Origin: Blautia sp.
Lineage (GTDB): Bacteria; Bacillota; Clostridia; Lachnospirales; Lachnospiraceae
Assembly: GCA_023663685.1 (NCBI GenBank)
Contig: JAMPHB010000001.1
Location: 547,220 to 611,219, forward strand
Direction: 5' to 3'
Length of the DNA stretch: 64,000 nt
The notes under the pieces: model-generated
What the model was told of the DNA's origin: nothing
Databases searched by the model: none
Seen by the model: only the letters and a program-made list of their open reading frames with translations
Shown: positions 62,525 through 64,000 of the stretch, in pieces
Layout of the letters: the number at the start of each line of letters is the position of its first letter
How positions within the stretch are numbered: the stretch's first letter is position 1
Program-made: the position numbers and the translations under genes

Positions 62525-63733
62525 TTAATTAAATGATGTAATACTTCCGTTGTAATAACGCATGATCAGAGTCGCATCCACAAGGTTCACCTTACCATCC
62601 TTATTAACGTCCGCGTTCGTCTGCTGTGCGGCTGTCAGCGTCTTGACGTCGTTGTAATACTGGACAACGTAGAGCGCATCCACCAGATCCACCTTTCCGT
62701 TGCCATTGACGTCTCCAAGAATGCTGCTGCTTCCCACAGTCCCTCCGCTGCCGCTGCTGCTCCCGCTCCCAGTTCCCAGCGTCACTGTGCTGGTAACATC
62801 GTTCGCGTTGTAGGCAATCTCCTCCTTGCCCCTGATGGAATCCACCGTAAACAGTACATTGGTGGTAGGCGCTGTGCCTGACGTGGTCGTCGATACAGCA
62901 GAGGCCGTCTTAAAGTTCATGTTGAGAAGCAGCCCCGTATCCTTGAGCTCGTCCGTCGCCTTGAGCTTCACCAGCGCTTTTCCGTTGGACAGATTCGTCA
63001 CTGTGGATTCCGTCAGTTTACTCTTAAAAGGATCCTCAAAGGTTACAGAGTCCAGTGTCAGACGTGAAGAGTCATAGCTTGCCGTAAGCTCCATCTCTGT
63101 AAAACCATCGTTGGCTGTCAGCCTCACCGGAACAGTAACAGAGCCTGTGCCGGAGGCATTGCTGGAAGCAAGGGTGACATTTTTAACCTTGCTGCTGGTA
63201 AGCGTCGCCCGCACAGTACCGTAATTCACCAGACCTATGTATCCATTGTTGTTTCGATAAGACACCAGCACATTGCGCAGGGTGACTGTCGTAGACACAA
63301 CCGACCGGGTCACTGTAAAGGGAATGCTCGTGAACATGTTCGACGTATCCTTGGGAAGCTCGCCGCCATAAGCCGAAATATCCACCGCACCGGTCGTGTA
63401 GTTGTAGGTCGTGTATACGGAGGGAATATCTCCTATGGACAGCGCGGTCTGGTCGTACTCCAGCACCCCTGAAAAGCCGGTAATCCGCGCGCCGTAGGCG
63501 TACAGCCGCAGCTCGACCTTATCACTGACATTCAGCGTCGGCGCATTTGTGGTGGTGGAAGATGCTGTGGTGGAACCTGAAGCGGTCACCAGCCTCGCCT
63601 CAAAAACTCCGTCGTTTGTGACATCCGCACGCACCGGCGCCGGGTTCACTCCGACAGCCACAAGAATAAGTGCGCACGCCAGCAAATATGCTGCAAATTT
63701 TTTCATAATTTTCGCCCCATTTCTTAAATTCAT
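62525..63733 (-). CDS. Secreted protein with cohesin-like and dockerin type I domains
   Basis: A 402-residue protein: signal peptide (the first 36 residues, cleavage near APVRA), two beta-rich cohesin-like regions (about 45-185 and 190-320), a Ser/Gly linker at about 320-336 and a dockerin at 339-400. The dockerin has both F-hand calcium loops: DVNGNGKVDLVD starting at Asp341 and DVNKDGKVNLVD starting at Asp375. Dockerins bind cohesins in cellulosomes and similar adhesion systems; one protein with both parts is unusual. The start is uncertain: Met at 63706 would give a shorter, conventional signal peptide; Met at 63733 has an AGGA site upstream. Confidence 0.75.
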   Translation of the reverse strand: MNLRNGAKIMKKFAAYLLACALILVAVGVNPAPVRADVTNDGVFEARLVTASGSTTASSTTTNAPTLNVSDKVELRLYAYGARITGFSGVLEYDQTALSIGDIPSVYTTYNYTTGAVDISAYGGELPKDTSNMFTSIPFTVTRSVVSTTVTLRNVLVSYRNNNGYIGLVNYGTVRATLTSSKVKNVTLASSNASGTGSVTVPVRLTANDGFTEMELTASYDSSRLTLDSVTFEDPFKSKLTESTVTNLSNGKALVKLKATDELKDTGLLLNMNFKTASAVSTTTSGTAPTTNVLFTVDSIRGKEEIAYNANDVTSTVTLGTGSGSSSGSGGTVGSSSILGDVNGNGKVDLVDALYVVQYYNDVKTLTAAQQTNADVNKDGKVNLVDATLIMRYYNGSITSFN

Positions 63734-63754
63734 ATATGTTGTCCTATGTTTCCT

Positions 63755-63783
63755 ATTTTATCATTTCCTATCCGGATTAGCAA
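63755..63783 (-). promoter_or_regulatory. Promoter of the cohesin/dockerin gene
   Basis: Minus strand TTGCTA (63778-63783), 17 bases, TAAAAT (63755-63760), 22 bases before the first ATG. Confidence 0.5.
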
Positions 63784-63806
63784 TCCTTAAATGTCCTTCT
63801 TTCCAG

Positions 63807-63835
63807 TTGCATTTTTATGCTCAATTGTCTATAAT
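63807..63835 (+). promoter_or_regulatory. Promoter of the right-edge gene
   Basis: TTGCAT (63807-63812), 17 bases, perfect TATAAT (63830-63835). The ATG of the gene lies 7 bases after the -10. Confidence 0.6.
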
Positions 63836-63842
63836 CTTTTCT

Positions 63843-64000
63843 ATGATTACTTTAAATGACTATTTATACTCCGGGGATACCATCTTAAAAATACTAAAGA
63901 ACTATGCGGCTGACTTAAAGGGAGACGTAAGTATAAGCCACAACCAGATTGATCTCATGCACTGCAATTTTCTGCTGCAGCTTACTGAGCTTCTGCAGCA
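63843..64000 (+). CDS. Unknown protein, N-terminal part (cut by window edge)
   Basis: An open frame of 52 complete codons from the ATG at 63843 runs to the window edge without a stop. It reads MITLNDYLYSGDTILKILKN, then a mixed helix-like segment ending LLQLTELLQ. I do not recognise the family. It has no Shine-Dalgarno sequence; the ATG lies 7 bases after the -10, about where transcription should begin, so a leaderless transcript is possible. Its function cannot be inferred from this fragment. Confidence 0.5.
   Translation, partial: MITLNDYLYSGDTILKILKNYAADLKGDVSISHNQIDLMHCNFLLQLTELLQ

Overview
The window looks like part of the chromosome of an anaerobic clostridial bacterium, most likely family Lachnospiraceae (Bacillota). 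Pointers are an rnfCDGEAB operon, a biotin-dependent sodium-pumping decarboxylase, ATP-type PEP carboxykinase, a SpoIID-family sporulation protein, a T-box leader, a LexA/DinR-type SOS box, strong AGGAGG ribosome sites and A/T-rich TTGACA/TATAAT promoters. Nearly all of it is tightly packed core genome. I see no tRNA or rRNA genes, insertion sequences, prophage or CRISPR array. The taxonomic call is inference from gene content.

Left part (1-11999, minus strand): one long co-directional block reading proB, UPF0291, 5-formyl-THF cyclo-ligase, proA, miaB, NusG-domain-II protein, Gx transporter, larE, tcdA, ruvA, ruvB, zapA, U32 peptidase and an FtsW/RodA-like gene cut by the window edge. ruvAB and zapA have internal promoters; the ruvAB promoter carries a LexA box. 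Next, apbE (plus strand) faces rnfCDGEAB (minus strand): ApbE attaches FMN to Rnf subunits and Rnf couples ferredoxin/NAD redox chemistry to ion export.

18500-31000: an RNase H-fold exonuclease-like gene, then a minus-strand block rpiR-type regulator, HI0933-type flavoprotein, cmk, ispH, ribosomal protein S1 and cheR. Then comes a five-gene sodium-pump decarboxylase operon holding two different carboxyltransferases plus a biotin carrier, gamma and beta subunits.

31000-46000: aroA, a PilZ protein, two secreted proteins (a CAP-domain protein and a protein with DnaJ-like cysteine repeats), queA, pheST behind a T-box leader, a SpoIID-like protein, a strongly promoted non-coding RNA (probably 6S RNA), pckA, and a CheY-like regulator paired with a protein carrying four MshEN-like repeats.

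46000-64000: thrC, an AP2/degenerate-HNH protein, leuDC with a divergent LysR gene, a DUF6062-type cysteine protein, a secreted transglutaminase, a duplicated FliD_C-like protein with an FlxA-like partner, a YwaF-type membrane protein, leuS, a membrane EAL phosphodiesterase, ilvN-ilvC, a zinc-ribbon membrane protein, a cohesin/dockerin-type secreted protein and a truncated gene at the right edge. The least explained parts are the FlxA/FliD-like pair, the MshEN-repeat/CheY pair, the AP2-HNH protein and the secreted cysteine-repeat protein.
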